Assembly (NCBI GenBank): GCA_020466095.1
Contig: CM035808.1
Span: 23,202,296 to 23,266,295, forward strand
Origin: Chlorops oryzae
Taxonomy: Eukaryota > Arthropoda > Insecta > Diptera > Chloropidae
Length of the DNA: 64,000 nucleotides
Reading direction: 5' to 3'
The stretch's first letter is position 1. Each line of letters starts with the position of its first letter. Positions 22,676 through 34,768 of the stretch are shown here, piece after piece. The position numbers and the translations under genes were made by a program. Under the pieces are notes generated by a model. The model was given only the letters and a program-made list of their open reading frames with translations. It ran no database searches and was not told the origin of the DNA.

Positions 22676-23088
22676 TTTCCGAAAGGTATTATTCCATGTG
22701 TGAATTATCTGCGCTTGTCTTTCTTCCTCATGCTTTCAAATAGTATTTTCGGAAAAATTTTCATACGTTTGACCCGGCATTTAACAACTTTAAGACATTC
22801 AGCATTACGAAGAAAACGGCTATACGAGTATTAATGAGTTTTATTTTTAAAAATTGCAAATTTTTGCTTTAATCACATTCAGTATAATATTTTCAAAAGG
22901 CACATTTACAAGGATATTGTAACTAAAAGAAAGCAATCATTACCTCTTAGAATTTTTCGTCGGTATCTAAGGTTTCTGGTTGCCGTGAGTCCATATCGCT
23001 GATATGCAAAGTTCTCTGGGAGTTTTCTTTGAAATATTTTGTTTTCATTGTTGCGGCTCTTTCCTTTGAGAAATCGAAATTATTTTGA
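22676..23088. other. spacer between orphan satellite copy and LRRC58-like gene
   Basis: I see no gene or repeat here beyond AT-rich sequence. The part adjacent to 23088 would be the 3' UTR of the minus-strand LRRC58-like gene. Confidence 0.5.
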
Positions 23089-26000
23089 TCATCCTAGAAG
23101 CACTTTTCGCATCATAAAGCCGCTGGCGTTGCCACTAGTCTGAGGACGGGGTTCTTCCGGTTGTATGCATTTTGATGAGCAAAGGTACTGCAGAAGTGGC
23201 ACACGGTATTTTCCGCAAAAGTCTACAAATTTTATATGCTCAACGCGATTGTCGAAGAAAACTCCCTTACAATTGGGATTTACACAGCAATTCGCACTTT
23301 CTAGATATTCGATAGTGGTGCGCGGTAAATCACCGGGCCCATATTTAAAGCCGTGCGATCTAACAGTGCGCGCTGCCAATTCCATAAGAGTTGGCGGATG
23401 TAAGGCCATGTCCTGCACAAAACGCACAACCAAAGGATTATCTCGCAGACTTAGCTGTAATGTGGAGAGAAAAACTTGAATCAATTGAGAAAATTTTAAT
23501 ATTTTTTATTGATGTTTTACACTCACCTCTGTTAGGTTCTTCAATGCGACAATGTCTTTCGGAAGATGTTTCAAGCGATTCTTGTGAAGAAGTAAGGATT
23601 TGAGATTCTTAAGCCGAGCAATGCTGTCCGGCAAGTGTTCAACGAGATTATCACATAAAGCCAATGCCTGTAACTGGCTGAGCATGCCAACGGCTTCAGG
23701 TACATCGGTGATTAAATTTCCACCCAACGAAAGAACTTGCAAACTGAAAGAGAACAAAAATTGTTCCATTTTATTTATAAGTATTATACATATATAAGTA
23801 AGTATATAAAATCTTGTGTCGCGGTGTTTCTAACGAAACGCCTGCAAAAATTTTTGAAAAAATTATGAAATTTTTTGTGCATGTTGCAGATCTCACAACC
23901 GGTTTACGTCCATTTTTCACTCAAAATTTTCAACATTTTCAACATTTGATTCCATCGAGCAGTTTTTGGTTTTAATACCCAACGTATGAGCAATGTTATT
24001 TGAGGAAAATGTAGCAGGCCGTTACATTACGTATACGTCTTATTTTCAAAATTATTGAACTGTTTTATTATATAGATAAAAATCTTACGTAATTAATGGA
24101 CTCATGCTCATTAACTTCCGTTAAAATAGTCCTTTGAGAGTACTTTCAAAAGCTAATTTATTTGTGTTTCAATGATTTTGGGAAATCAAAACATTCGTGC
24201 CGAAAGTGCTGTGACGTTCGTTACAAAAAACGGAAGTCGGTTTGGAGTCAAAATGAATTTCAATCTTTTTTAGCAAATTTTGCATAGTAACCATGAAAAT
24301 TTCCATAACGAAAAAGAAAGGAGAATATTCAAGGGTACTAAAATAGCTTTGAAAAGGATGATAAGTTTTAAGATTTATCTAAAAATTTGAATTTTGTGTG
24401 TGTCGCTCGTTACGTGACGGATGTTACATTTTTTCTTGCTGTCTAATATACAGGGTGATTCACAAGAGCTAGTACATCTGAAGCAGGATGATAGAGGATG
24501 TCAAGACGAACAAAAAATCTTTCGGAACGGGGGGCCGCAAATGCACCCCTGAGGAGTTATAGGGCGTTGAAGTTTTTAAGCAGGAAGCTGAGAAAAAAAA
24601 TTCTACCACAATAACGGCTTCTGGTAGAAAATAAACTGTGATGAGGTTTGGAAGCAAATTGTATGGGCTTTTAGGAAAAATTAAATTGTTGGTTAAAATT
24701 TGAGCCGTTGAGGGAAAAATAAACGGTCACAGTCAAAAAATCTGAAAAAAGGTCAATTTTTTACTTTTGGAGCCATTGTGGTATGAAAAAGGTCCTATTA
24801 GCACATGCTTTTCTAATTTTTTTTCCGAATCTGCAGTCGATTTCCTTTAAAAGCGTAGTACATATGCTATACCTTATTTGCAGTTTAACCATTGAAAACA
24901 TGGGATTTAAAAACGAATTTTAACTCCTAAGAATATATTTATTTTTAAATTGACTTCGACAGCCGTCGTAAAAGACGTTTATTCTATTAATATTTTTTGC
25001 AATAATTTTTAATTTTTTGCAATATTATTGTAATAAAGCAATAAACAGTTTTCTTATCATGAAAAAGTCCATCACTAACAATACAGAATGACTTAGCGCA
25101 AGTAAACAAAGTAACTTGTGAATAACTAAAATGAGCTGATTGAACCTCATTCTGATAGTTTAATATTTTGACCACAATTTTAGGGAATTGGCCAATTTAA
25201 AAATGCTAATCTGAAAACGAAGAGGTGTATTTAAAGAAAACATTTGCTATATTATTGTAAGATTTTTATCTATACTATGACACTAAAGAAATATTTTCTT
25301 TGTCTTTTTATTGATGAATAGGACGGGAAGCCTGGAAAGGGGCATGGCTGACTATCTCAATCACTTGCCCCACATACCCGTTTTACGCACCCTCTTTAAC
25401 CTTTCGAAAATATTATTTTCAATATATATCATTTTAGAGTACTTTCGTACCGTGACGGACGTTAAACAGTTTGTATACATATTTTCCATTAACCTTTTAT
25501 ATAAGTATGCATATTTTTTTTTTAATTTTAGGTTCACCATTAGCACTGTTTACAAAGGTAGTTAGGTTGAACAAAATTATAAAAATACAACCCGTTATAT
25601 TTTAAAAACCTCTTTTTTTATGACGCTCGTTACACATTTTGTGACCATATTTGCATAACATTATTTACATCTTTTGAACTTCATCCCAAGGTCATTTTTA
25701 CATTTCATTGTATACTATTAAATATGTATATTTTAAGTTTCTTACAGGATGGAACACATATGTGGTTGCTGTTCGGTTTTTATGACTAACTAAAAATTCT
25801 TCTTTTAGAAAAATAAATTAAAGTACTAGGTATGAAGTACGATATATCCCTGCCGATGTCGAATGGATCATCGCAAAACATAATCCTTCATATATTTTTA
25901 AGGCTGAATATATAGCCTATTACTCCATTAACATATATACTCAGTTTTGATAACTTTCAAATTTCGCGTTTGGTATTCATTTTTTCGGATTTTCCCATAT

Positions 26001-29000
26001 ACATAGATGCTCTCAGTACTAATATACAGTACAAATGTAAGGAAAATGGTAGAAAAACAAATCACGCGTACGAATAGAGTGCTTGAACTCCATACATTTC
26101 TTGGTAAATGATAATAGGAGTTCCCCTAGAGCACTGAAATTTTGCATGGACGTTTCATTGAAAATATCTATGAAATTAAAAAAAAATTTTTAGAAATCAA
26201 ACCACCCCAACCCGCTCCCCCATAAAAAGGGGTGGACCCAAATTCCACAATTTTGAACCCACAGTGTTGAACATACAATACAACAAGTGACACTTGGCAA
26301 TGGGGGGAAAAAACCACCGAGACGGGTGAGGGGAGGTGGAAAAATTCTATGGAACATGGACTTTCACCACACAGTTTGGACATTCAACAAAAGCAATACA
26401 GCCGCAAAAAAGTTAAGACTTCCACCAAAACGCGTGTACGTACAATGCCAGTATCACTAACACACAGTCAAGAACAAACTTCAACTCCCCTTGCAGTAAT
26501 GAGCCGGTCAGTTTTCTAAGAAGGACTGGCCTTTGACCGGTCAAAATCCTGCCGGTTATGGCAGTTCGCTCCATCGAATCAGGTTAGCCGGCGGTCGGTA
26601 ATAAAGGGGTTGGTTTAACCCTAGTCCTTATAACCAACTTTTACTACGAGAACGTATAACCAAGTACAGGTGTTGCCAGTAGGAATGTTTTGCAATTTAT
26701 TCATAATTAGTGGTTATTTCTTCAGGATTTCAACTACCTGTCATGAAGGAAATATATTCAACTAAGTGTGAGTAAAAATTGTCCAGTTCCGTTGGGTAGA
26801 ACAGCAATAAAAACCACTTTTCGAGAGAAGCAAAATGAGCGCAGAAGACGCACTCTTTACATGCAAACGTTACTCATGTAAACGGCCAATTTGTTTGCAG
26901 CATTCAAGCACTTTGTTTGTATGCGAAAATTGCAACAATAAAGAAAATAAAAAAATAGCTAAGTTATAAGAAATAATATATATAAATAGAAACATACATT
27001 TACATTATCTTATAACAAAAGAACATTGTTTTATTTATGTAGAAAACTTATCAAATCGCACTAAAAGATAGTGGCCACACCTGTACTTGGATATACGTTT
27101 ATGGGGGTAAGGACATCATAGCTCCTCAATGCCTTGACCCAGCACATCAGTTGAGGTGGCAGTCGTCGCGAATTACCGTAATCTTCCTACATCCGGATTT
27201 TTATAAAATTACATTAAGTGGTTTAGGAGGTACATCACTCCAAAGTGCCCACTGGCCACACTTGTACCCGGTTATAAGGACTAGGGTTAAGGGTAGTCTG
27301 TAAATGACACTTTCATCAACTTAGAATATATATAAGAAATTTTTTGTTTATTTTGATTTGACTATCCCATAAAACCAGACAAAATTACGACAATTGACCC
27401 AAAAAAACTGGCCTATGATTAGCCGTTTTGCGGACTAGTCCCTCCCCAAGGACAGGCCCATGTTAAAAAGGTCAGTTAAATACATTAAAAGTGGAATTAT
27501 GAGGGGACTAGTACTGGTAACATGAAGGACTGACCGAAGGCTACACTTGGGTCAGTCCATATTACTGCAGGATTCCCACAGCTATCAGTCGTTTTCAGTC
27601 GCACTTATATCGACTATTCGCTCTTATGTATTCTTATCAAACCCACAATCAAATTTTTTAAAAAAATGAGAGTGTCACTTGTAGTTTTGTATGGTGTTGA
27701 ATTTCGGAACATAGCTCAATTCAGTTAAAAAAAATGAGAGTTGTTTTTTCTACTTCAAAATTGAGAGCCTCATTTTTTCCACAATTCGTACCGTACCATC
27801 CACAATTTCAATCCGATCGCAATTTCAGCTTGGAGACCTAGTTTTACGAAGCACCTTCTAAGCCATATAGAAAGAATATTTTTAAAAAAATTCTCTCATG
27901 TCACAACAGGGCAAATAAACTCCGAAAATCGAGGAAAACTTGAAAATTTTCTCATTTTTCACAACTGCGAAGCACATTTCTCGAGAACTATAAGCTGAAT
28001 TTTCTTGAAAAATGCATCATTTGATAGATAGTGGTATTGGCTTTGATACGCAACCAGCCAACATCAGTTAATATCTGTTTTTTTTTTTCGTAAAAGTTAA
28101 ACAACTGAAGATTTTTCACAAAATCGAAGGTAGCGCCAAGACTAGAGCTGAGAAAAAATTTTCAAAAATATTCTTTATGTCACCAATACCATCCTAATCT
28201 AACACTCCTAACGAAATCGCGCCAACAAAACCACTGTAAACTAGTGTAATTATTCAATGAAAATGACTGAATGAAGCCATCTTATGTTTTGGGTTAGAAA
28301 CGCCCAATGAACAGAAATTTCTTCAAAAACCGAGAGCTCCCACTGTCCATTCGCATGTCAAGAGGACCAAATAAAGTAATTAAATTTTTAATTTCAATGC
28401 ACGCGCGCAAAACTAATCAACAAAAGCCAATTTTCGGCATGGGTCTTAAGAGATAAGATTCGCAGTCTTCTGTCTATTTTTAATTTTTTTTAAATATATT
28501 TTTAAGCAAACGGGACAGTTTTTGGTACTGATTAAAATTTCTTGCGTGCCAAATAGAAGAAATATTCGAGGCGCAATACCAAGATGGGGGCACACAAAAA
28601 ATTAACAAAATTGAACTTATGTTTTTATCTCGGCTATCGACCTCTCACAAAACTAATGAAAATAGATGGATCAAGTCAAATTTTATTTTTTAAGGAGGTA
28701 TAAAAAAGATACAGCTTTTTAGATTTTTCTTGAATTTTTAAAGAGGATGCGTCCCGTTAAGTCACCCATGTCAACTAAATTTCCTTAAAAATGACACTGG
28801 AAGCACGCATCGAAATGCCTCTTGAACAGTTTTAAAAGCTTTACGAATGAAGAAGGCTATAAACACAAATAAAGGTTGCAGTTCAATAAGACTGTGTAAC
28901 ACGTTAAATTAAACCAAAATTTTAATATAGTTTCTGAAAGTAACATACATGCTCGGTGAATATAGCAACGCCTCATATTTGGTTTAGTCAGAGTGGCTGC

Positions 29001-31581
29001 AGTATTTTTTTTTAAATCGCTTTTAAAAAGTGTAGCCGAGAATTAAGTTGCGCACTTATGGCTATATCTTGTAAGTTTATATTAGGCGACACAATTGGTT
29101 TGAGGGCGAAGGACGTTCGGGGATGGGGTATGTGTGCCTTTTTCTCTCTTCCCCGCGCATTGGTCGCCTAATATAATTGCCGATTAACCCATTCGATATT
29201 TTAATTTCCTATCTATGACAAAGTTTTAAGCCGGGATCCCACTATCTGCGCAATGCGCTGCTTTTTGCCGCAATCAATGCGCCGATAGTGTGAACGCAAT
29301 TTTTGCACTCTGATGCTGACAAGTGTAATCGTCTTGAACGATGTTTACCCCAATTTTATTGTAGGTCAACAGCCATTGTTGAGATTTTTTTCTGATCTGG
29401 ATTTGCGTAGATAGCTGGGATCCCGCTTTAGCCCTAGAATCGAAAAAATAGTTGTACTTACGAAATGATTCAAAGAAACTCCATTTAGTAGCAACACTAT
29501 CAACACGATTCTAAATATTCCCTGGGAATTTCTCCCTGGGGATTTGAAAAAAATTCCCTCATTTCAAACGCACTGGGAAGTAGGGCTGCCAACTTTCTAA
29601 GGGCAAAATAAAGTATAAGCTTATTTAGTAATTTAAAAAAAAGTATTTTACTAAAAAATAGAGTATTTTTAAATTCTGTTATAGAAAAACAGAACATATA
29701 AAATATTTAAAAAATATAAAAATAAATAGCTTGCTTTTATACTACCATATATTCAATTTAAATTATCTCTCACACTGAAATACTAGTAACTTACTAATAG
29801 TTAGTTCACTTTTGTTCTTTAATATACACTTTTTATTGCTTGCAGAACATTGTAGTTGGTCTATGATTTGTTTCACCTACTTATAATTGCAATTAACGCT
29901 ATATTTGAATAAATAAGTATGTACTTAAGTTGCCAAAATTGCGATTTTCGCGATTGAACATTTAGTCAATCTCAAAACCATCGAAACTCTCTATAATGAA
30001 TTTCAGTGGACCTGAAAAATAAAATCGTCGATGAGAGAATTTGTTGTTAGGAGAATAAAGGCAATATAATGTAGCAAAAAAGCCTTGAGAAGGTCCGCTA
30101 TAGAGAGAAATTTGGTTCAGAGGAGGTGGTTATAGAGTTTCTCAACTGTATTTATTTTGTTCAATGAACTTCATGATGTGTGTTTGGTAAAAACTGCTGT
30201 ATATATTAAAAATAAAGTATTTTAGGATACTTTATTGTTCTAAGAAAGTATAAAGTATATACATAGATCAGAAATAAAGTAGGATACTATATTATAAAGT
30301 ATGCTTGGTAACCCTACTGGGGAGGAAGTTTTACGGAAGTAAGTTTTCCGAAAACTTTTAAGCAAAGGTCATTACATTCTTTCTTTTGTTGACGCTTAGG
30401 ACCCATATATTTGGCATGGAGAAAAAGTTGTACGGAAAAATTTTCGGGGAAATATTTATTTAAGGATGATTGTAAAAATCTCAAAGATTTTACGATTTCT
30501 CACCTCTTTTTAACAGTTGCGGCAATTAGCTGCTAAATTTCATTATGGGAGCGAATATACCCTCTTGATTCCCACTTATCTATGTACGTCGCTGGCTAGA
30601 CTTATAAATTGTAAGAATTTCTGCTCCAATAGAACTGATGATGTAAATTTCAAAATAGATGAGCTTTTCAAATGAAATATTATCCATATGAAGCTTTGTT
30701 CTATTTATTGCTAAAAATGTATAAATAAAATTATTATTTGAAGAAAATTCGCTATTGTTTTCGCCGGAAGTTCGAATGAATTTCGCAATAATTTTGACAT
30801 GCGAAAAAATAAAAATAAAAATAGCATTGATACGAAGCTTCGACGTGACCCGAAATACACAGCTGAAAAACTCGCCCATGAAGCTGATTGTTACTAGCTT
30901 GAGGACTAACGAAATGCCATAGAAACTAAAATTCTCAAATATTTATTCAGATGAATAGAGGAATTATTTTTATTATTATTATTTTTTTTTTTTTTTTGCT
31001 ACGCTGATAATTCTCACTTGAATTGAATGCTATCGCTGAAGGCCCGCAATCAGTTTAGGTTACAGCCAATCATTGTACTCTACTCACCCTTGCATTTTCC
31101 AAATCTCTTTTGAAATTGTTGCCATCTTATTGCTGCCCAAGTAGAGATATTTCAATTGTCTTAATTGGACAACCTGTTCGGGGAAGTGTGTCAGGAAATT
31201 TCCACTCAAATTCAACTCTTTCAGGCACGAGCTCTTGTTCTTCATGATAAAAGTTTTCGGCAGAGATTTATTCGTTAAATTATTATTCTTGGCGATGAGC
31301 GATGTCAGCGGCAGAAGGGCCAGTGCTTCGGGTAATTCAGCGAGGCCATTCGAGCTGACGTCCAGTATTTTGAGATTGGCAAATTCCTTAATTGAAACTG
31401 GCAAACGCGAGATCCGATTATGATTTAGAAGCAGTGTTTCGATATCCTTTTTCTTTTTATGCGGTGCCTTCATTTCGATATCATCGTTCAATGTTATTTC
31501 GGTCAGATTCATTCGACCGAAATCCAATGTTTTCTGTTCCCGTGAGTCTGTATCGCTGCTATCCGAGGTGTAGACATCCAT
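23089..31581 (-). CDS. LRRC58: LRRC58-like leucine-rich repeat protein
   Basis: Three minus-strand exons join in phase: 31581-31088, 23743-23527 and 23454-23089, giving 358 residues, close to the usual ~370 of animal LRRC58. The N-terminus (MDVYTSDSSDTDSRE) is acidic and Ser-rich. About eight LRRs follow, for example LKYLYLGSNKMATISKEIW, then across the junction LQVLSLGGNLITDVPEAVG, then LQALALCDNLVEHLP. The C-terminal domain has clustered Cys residues (CCVNPNCKGVFFDN, FVDFCGKYRVPLLQYLCSSKC) and ends KVLLG, which is diagnostic for the family. The protein is expected to be a cytosolic interaction scaffold; its exact role is not shown here. The first intron (31087-23744) is 7.3 kb and packed with transposons, while the second is 72 bp. 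The start is the first ATG before the acidic segment. Confidence 0.9.
24450..24680. mobile_element. possible degenerate transposon end inside the LRRC58-like intron
   Basis: The stretch begins ATACAGGGTGATTCACAAGAG and continues with GAGGAGTTATAGGGCG. CAGGGTG-type ends followed by such text are common in arthropod DNA transposon and retroelement remnants. No partner terminus or coding frame was recognised. The flanks 23800-24450 and 24680-26070 are AT-rich intron with recurring GACGxxCGTTAC words and no gene. Confidence 0.3.
26074..26300 (+). mobile_element. decayed left-end fragment related to the Transib element at 36447
   Basis: From AGAGTGCTTGAACTCCATACA to about 26300 the sequence tracks the left end of the 36447-39001 element: CTCCATACATT, GGAGTT, TAGAGCA/CTGAAATTT, GCATGGA, CACCCCAACCC and GGACCCAAATTCC. 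The heptamer has decayed from CACAGTG to a form like TAGAGTG. No right end was found. Confidence 0.6.
26615..27290. mobile_element. piggyBac-like MITE with TTAA duplication (668 bp)
   Basis: A perfect 21-bp inverted repeat, TTAACCCTAGTCCTTATAAC(C) at 26615-26635 against its complement at 27270-27290, starts and ends with TTAA. The element proper (26619-27286) begins CCCTAG. TTAA target duplications and CCC-initial termini are the hallmark of piggyBac-type elements. No transposase frame is present, so it is non-autonomous. It lies within the LRRC58-like first intron. Outside it, GGTCAGT/ACTGGCC motifs on both sides (about 26505-26540 and 27410-27560) may be a further, older element. Confidence 0.75.
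27560..29076. other. intronic sequence without recognised feature
   Basis: AT-rich intron of the LRRC58-like gene. I see no gene, inverted repeat pair or tandem repeat that I can support here. Confidence 0.5.
29077..29176. mobile_element. 100-bp MITE with 14-bp perfect inverted ends
   Basis: TTATATTAGGCGAC at 29077-29090 is the exact complement of GTCGCCTAATATAA at 29163-29176. The interior is unusually GC-rich for this window. There is no coding capacity. Confidence 0.6.
29227..29430. mobile_element. 204-bp MITE with imperfect inverted ends (GGGATCCCA core)
   Basis: The left end TAAGCCGGGATCCCAC..TATC (29227-29247) pairs with GATAGCTGGGATCCCGCTTTA (to 29430), with a few mismatches and one gap. 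A GC-rich CGCAATGCGC segment follows the left end. It starts 50 bp from the preceding MITE, so the intron has received serial insertions. Confidence 0.6.
29507..30465. mobile_element. dispersed element copy 1 (GATTCTAAATATTCC end), interrupted by a hAT-like MITE
   Basis: The left end GATTCTAAATATTCCCTGGG and right part GGGGAAATATTTATTTAAGG (to ~30465) match the ends of a second copy at 32578-32789. Removing the insertion 29581-30316 restores a short element of about 220 bp, the size of copy 2. Confidence 0.6.
29581..30316. mobile_element. hAT-like MITE with 8-bp target duplication (736 bp)
   Basis: The ends TAGGGCTGCCAA and, reversed, TAGGGTTACCAA match at 10 of 12 positions. The 8 bases before the left end (CTGGGAAG, 29573-29580) and after the right end (CTGGGGAG, 30317-30324) match at 7 of 8. 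An 8-bp duplication with TAGGG-type termini is typical of hAT elements. No transposase. Its interior has AAAGTATA repeats near both ends and a pogo-like stretch (GAAACTCTATAACC on the minus strand near 30148). Confidence 0.72.
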
Positions 31582-32577
31582 GGCTTTTTGTTTTTTCTTT
31601 TTATTTATTTATTTATTTTTTTTTTTGTGTTAATTTTAAATTTTATTGAAATTGAAAAACTCGTTTCGATGAAACACAAAAGGAAAAATTGTCTCAAGGC
31701 TCTGTCTGAAATTTTTCGTTTTTCATAGCCGCGCTCACGGCGAGGTTCCTTCCTTTCTGGCAATCACTTGCTCGTCTTAGCAGTCGTTGATCGAATGACT
31801 GAGCCCAGCGCGTTGTTTCAAGACTTTGACAGACTTTGAAATCGCTGCGCCGCCGGCCGATACAGTCGATTTCGTTTTCCGAGTGCTCGCACGGTTCGGA
31901 TTTTTAAAACAGACTGATTTCTTAGTGCTTTGTTTGAATTTATTTTAATGATTGAATCAACCAAAAAATGAAAACAAAAAACTCATCCGAAACACATTTT
32001 ATTCAAATGTGATTGGCACTGATAAGCTCAATTCGATTTCGCAATTGCACACATTTCGTTCACACATATTTACTTAGTTAATAAATAATCCTCTTGAAGT
32101 TACGTAGGAATCTGCATTCATACGATACCCTGCATCAATGGCGAACAGTTCGGAGATATGCTCTTCCGAAAGTCTGCTTTTAATCGAAATAGAAGCAAAT
32201 TGCACCATATGATTTTAATCCGATATATCACATATCTCGTGATAAAGACCCCTTTACGGACGTTCTACACTCATAAAACTCTCGGGTGACCGTAAGAAAC
32301 TGAAAGGATAGATACCTAATTCCCTGGTCATTTTGTCTTTAGGGAGCTCTCGTTTCTTATATTCATACATATTTTAATCTTACTTATCTCAAGTTTAATA
32401 CCAGCGTTGCCAGATGATTTCTTACAAAGCAAGCAGTTTTCAACACTTGCTCGAAAAATGTGGGATTTAATTTTTTTAAAAATCCGAAATAAACTTCAGT
32501 TCATTTTCACAAAGAAAAAAGTTGAGTCTTTTCTCCCCCTACCGCTTATCAAATATATGTACAGCGCGATTCTAAAT
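31582..32577. other. upstream region of the LRRC58-like gene
   Basis: This stretch should contain the 5' UTR and promoter of the minus-strand LRRC58-like gene. Base composition from about 31680 to 31900 is distinctly more GC-rich than the surroundings, as expected near a start site. I cannot point to a definite core promoter motif, and I recognise no other gene. Confidence 0.45.
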
Positions 32578-32789
32578 ATTCCAGGGGAAACTTTCCGTTC
32601 GGATTTGAAAATAGTTCTGCCTTTCTAAGCGTATTGAGAAGAGAATATGTATAAGGGGATCAAGAAATTCGAACATTTTTAGCAAAGGTCATCACATTTT
32701 TTTTCGTTATTGATGCTTAGACCACTTCCTTTTTCCTCGGAGAAAGCTTTTTAGGGAAAAAATTCCCAGGGAATATTCATTTAGAATAG
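32578..32789. mobile_element. dispersed element copy 2 (~210 bp)
   Basis: It starts GATTCTAAATATTCCAGGGG and ends CAGGGAATATTCATTTAGAATA, so its ends are inverted repeats. Internal segments (GATTTGAAAATAGTTC, AGCAAAGGTCATCACATT, GCTTAGACC) match copy 1 at 29507-30465. Confidence 0.65.
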
Positions 32790-32998
32790 GTCATAACAAA
32801 TTTTAAACAGTGTTCGTATTTGAACACTAGCGTTCAGAACATGTACAAAATGAAAAGGCACGTGTCTACAATAAAATGCTCTATGCTCATGTGCAAAGTA
32901 TTCCGATACAGCATATGACACACAATGCGCATGATTATGTTTCGAAAATCTTATACATTGAACATGTTCGATCGGGAAGTGTTCAGTTCACACACTAA

Positions 32999-33117
32999 CC
33001 CCCTTATTCATCATAATCAAATTTTAAATTTAAAACATTGTTTAAATGTCAAATTTCCACACAAAAACTGAATTTAATCAATGATTTTAATTTAAAATTT
33101 GATTATGAATAAGGGGG
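32999..33117. mobile_element. 119-bp MITE with TAA duplication (PIF/Harbinger-like)
   Basis: The left arm CCCCCTTATTCATCATAATC and right arm GATTATGAATAAGGGGG pair over about 30 bp with one 3-base gap. TAA flanks both ends (32996-32998 and 33118-33120). A 3-bp TWA duplication is typical of PIF/Harbinger elements. Confidence 0.7.
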
Positions 33118-33120
33118 TAA

Positions 33121-34766
33121 ATGTTTATGTTCATGTACAATGATCGAACATGAGCAACACATATCGCACCCTTTCTACTAAATTGGCACAATTCAATATT
33201 TCGCATTTCTCAAAAATCATTTGATCTCTCATGAAACTAAGCAAAAATAATATTTTTTCTAAACTTATATTACTCTCAATCGACTTGTGCATCAGTCAAT
33301 ATAAGCCTCGATTCTCAAGGTCTTGGGTTTCATAGAGAAAAATTCAATCGAACATAAAAAAATTTATTAAAAAAATTTTGAATTGTGCCGATTTATTAGC
33401 AAGGGTGCGATATGTTCACATATTTTCAAATACGAATCCTGATTTTTTAATGGCTTGTTGCTCGTTTTCTGCGATTTTTATCACATTTTATGATTTTTTT
33501 GTTCGTATGTACTTTTGAACGCTTCCAAAAAATAGATTTTGTTATTGGAGTTTTGGGAAATTATAGACATACATTTTTTTTCTAATTTCGCAATATTGAT
33601 GAGCAAGGAAGGTACAAAGCATAAATATTTGCAAAAAAAAAAAAAAAAAAAATCGGTATATTTTATGTCCCGGAAAGGCATTCAAATACGAGATCAAAGA
33701 TGTCTGGCAACTCTAGTGTGTATACAAGAATTCATATTGGTATCAAAATATAGCTCAGAGAAAATTTTGAAGGAATCCCCAATCAAAAATTGGACTATTG
33801 AGAATCGAATTTAAAGTATTCCTTGAAAATCAAACTATATATACCTCCTAGAAAGTGTAGGTATACTCAGTTTGTTTGCCATCGAAAAAAAATCACTGTT
33901 GATAATTTGTGCCTCTAAGGCATCTAGCCCCAGTTTCACTGCAGGGAAATTTTTTCGGAACGACGACTTAAAATATCTGAGCTATAATCTGTGCTAGTTC
34001 TTCATTAGTTGCTTTGTAAGTGCCAAATGACAATCGTTTTTCAAAAGAATGCTAATAAGGACGAATGCCTTATTGACCCTAACCTGCTCAACGTCTTTAA
34101 GGTAGATTGAAATCGAAAGATATTAAATCTATTTCGACTTCAATATTGAGTGCCTTTAATTAATGTAAAAAATAATCACATGAATGCATTTTTGTAATCA
34201 ATTTATGTCGAAAATGAAGAGTCTCGGTTTGTTGAACCTGGGCGGTTTATCTTTGACCTTAAGTTGTAATATTCACAAAAAAGCGAGAAAAAAAATACGA
34301 ATTTCATCAGCTAAATGGTCCAAGATTTTTAATTTTTTCCCCCCCAATAACATTGTAAAAATAAAACAGTTTCTTGATATTGTTCCAAATTCCGAACCTC
34401 ATTAAAGAAACAAATAAATAATTCAAAAAATATAAATATCATCCACATTTTCTGTCTCGACATGTACAGATCTCAATATACACACAATAAGTAGTGGCCG
34501 AAGAGTGAAGTGCCTGCCATCTGTGCGAAAAATCTAGCGATAACAACTGCAGTATAGATTCGACGAAACACAAACGATTCAATAGCTATGTACGGATCTT
34601 AATTTTATTAAATTAAAGCGTAGAAAGCAGAAATCAATCACTTGACCGAATTAACTTTCAAGGTATGACAGAGCTCTCTCAGGAATCCGACTAGCCCATC
34701 CGAAAATCAATGATAAGGCTTAATAGTTTTGTACCGACAGCCGACACTGATTGCAAAACAATTCAA
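33121..34766. other. intergenic sequence without recognised gene
   Basis: AT-rich. The 91- and 66-codon frames near 33480-33814 and the 73-codon frame at 34184-34405 have no recognisable motif, no splice support and AT-driven composition. I see no repeat structure that I can support. Confidence 0.5.
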
Positions 34767-34768
34767 TA

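Noticed and set aside
26168..26383. 71-codon minus-strand frame as a gene
   Set aside because: It overlies the decayed Transib end and has no recognisable domain.
29985..30150. Independent pogo-like element (GAAACTCTATAACC end)
   Set aside because: Only one end resembles pogo termini and it lies inside the hAT-like MITE. The partner end is too degraded to support a separate element.
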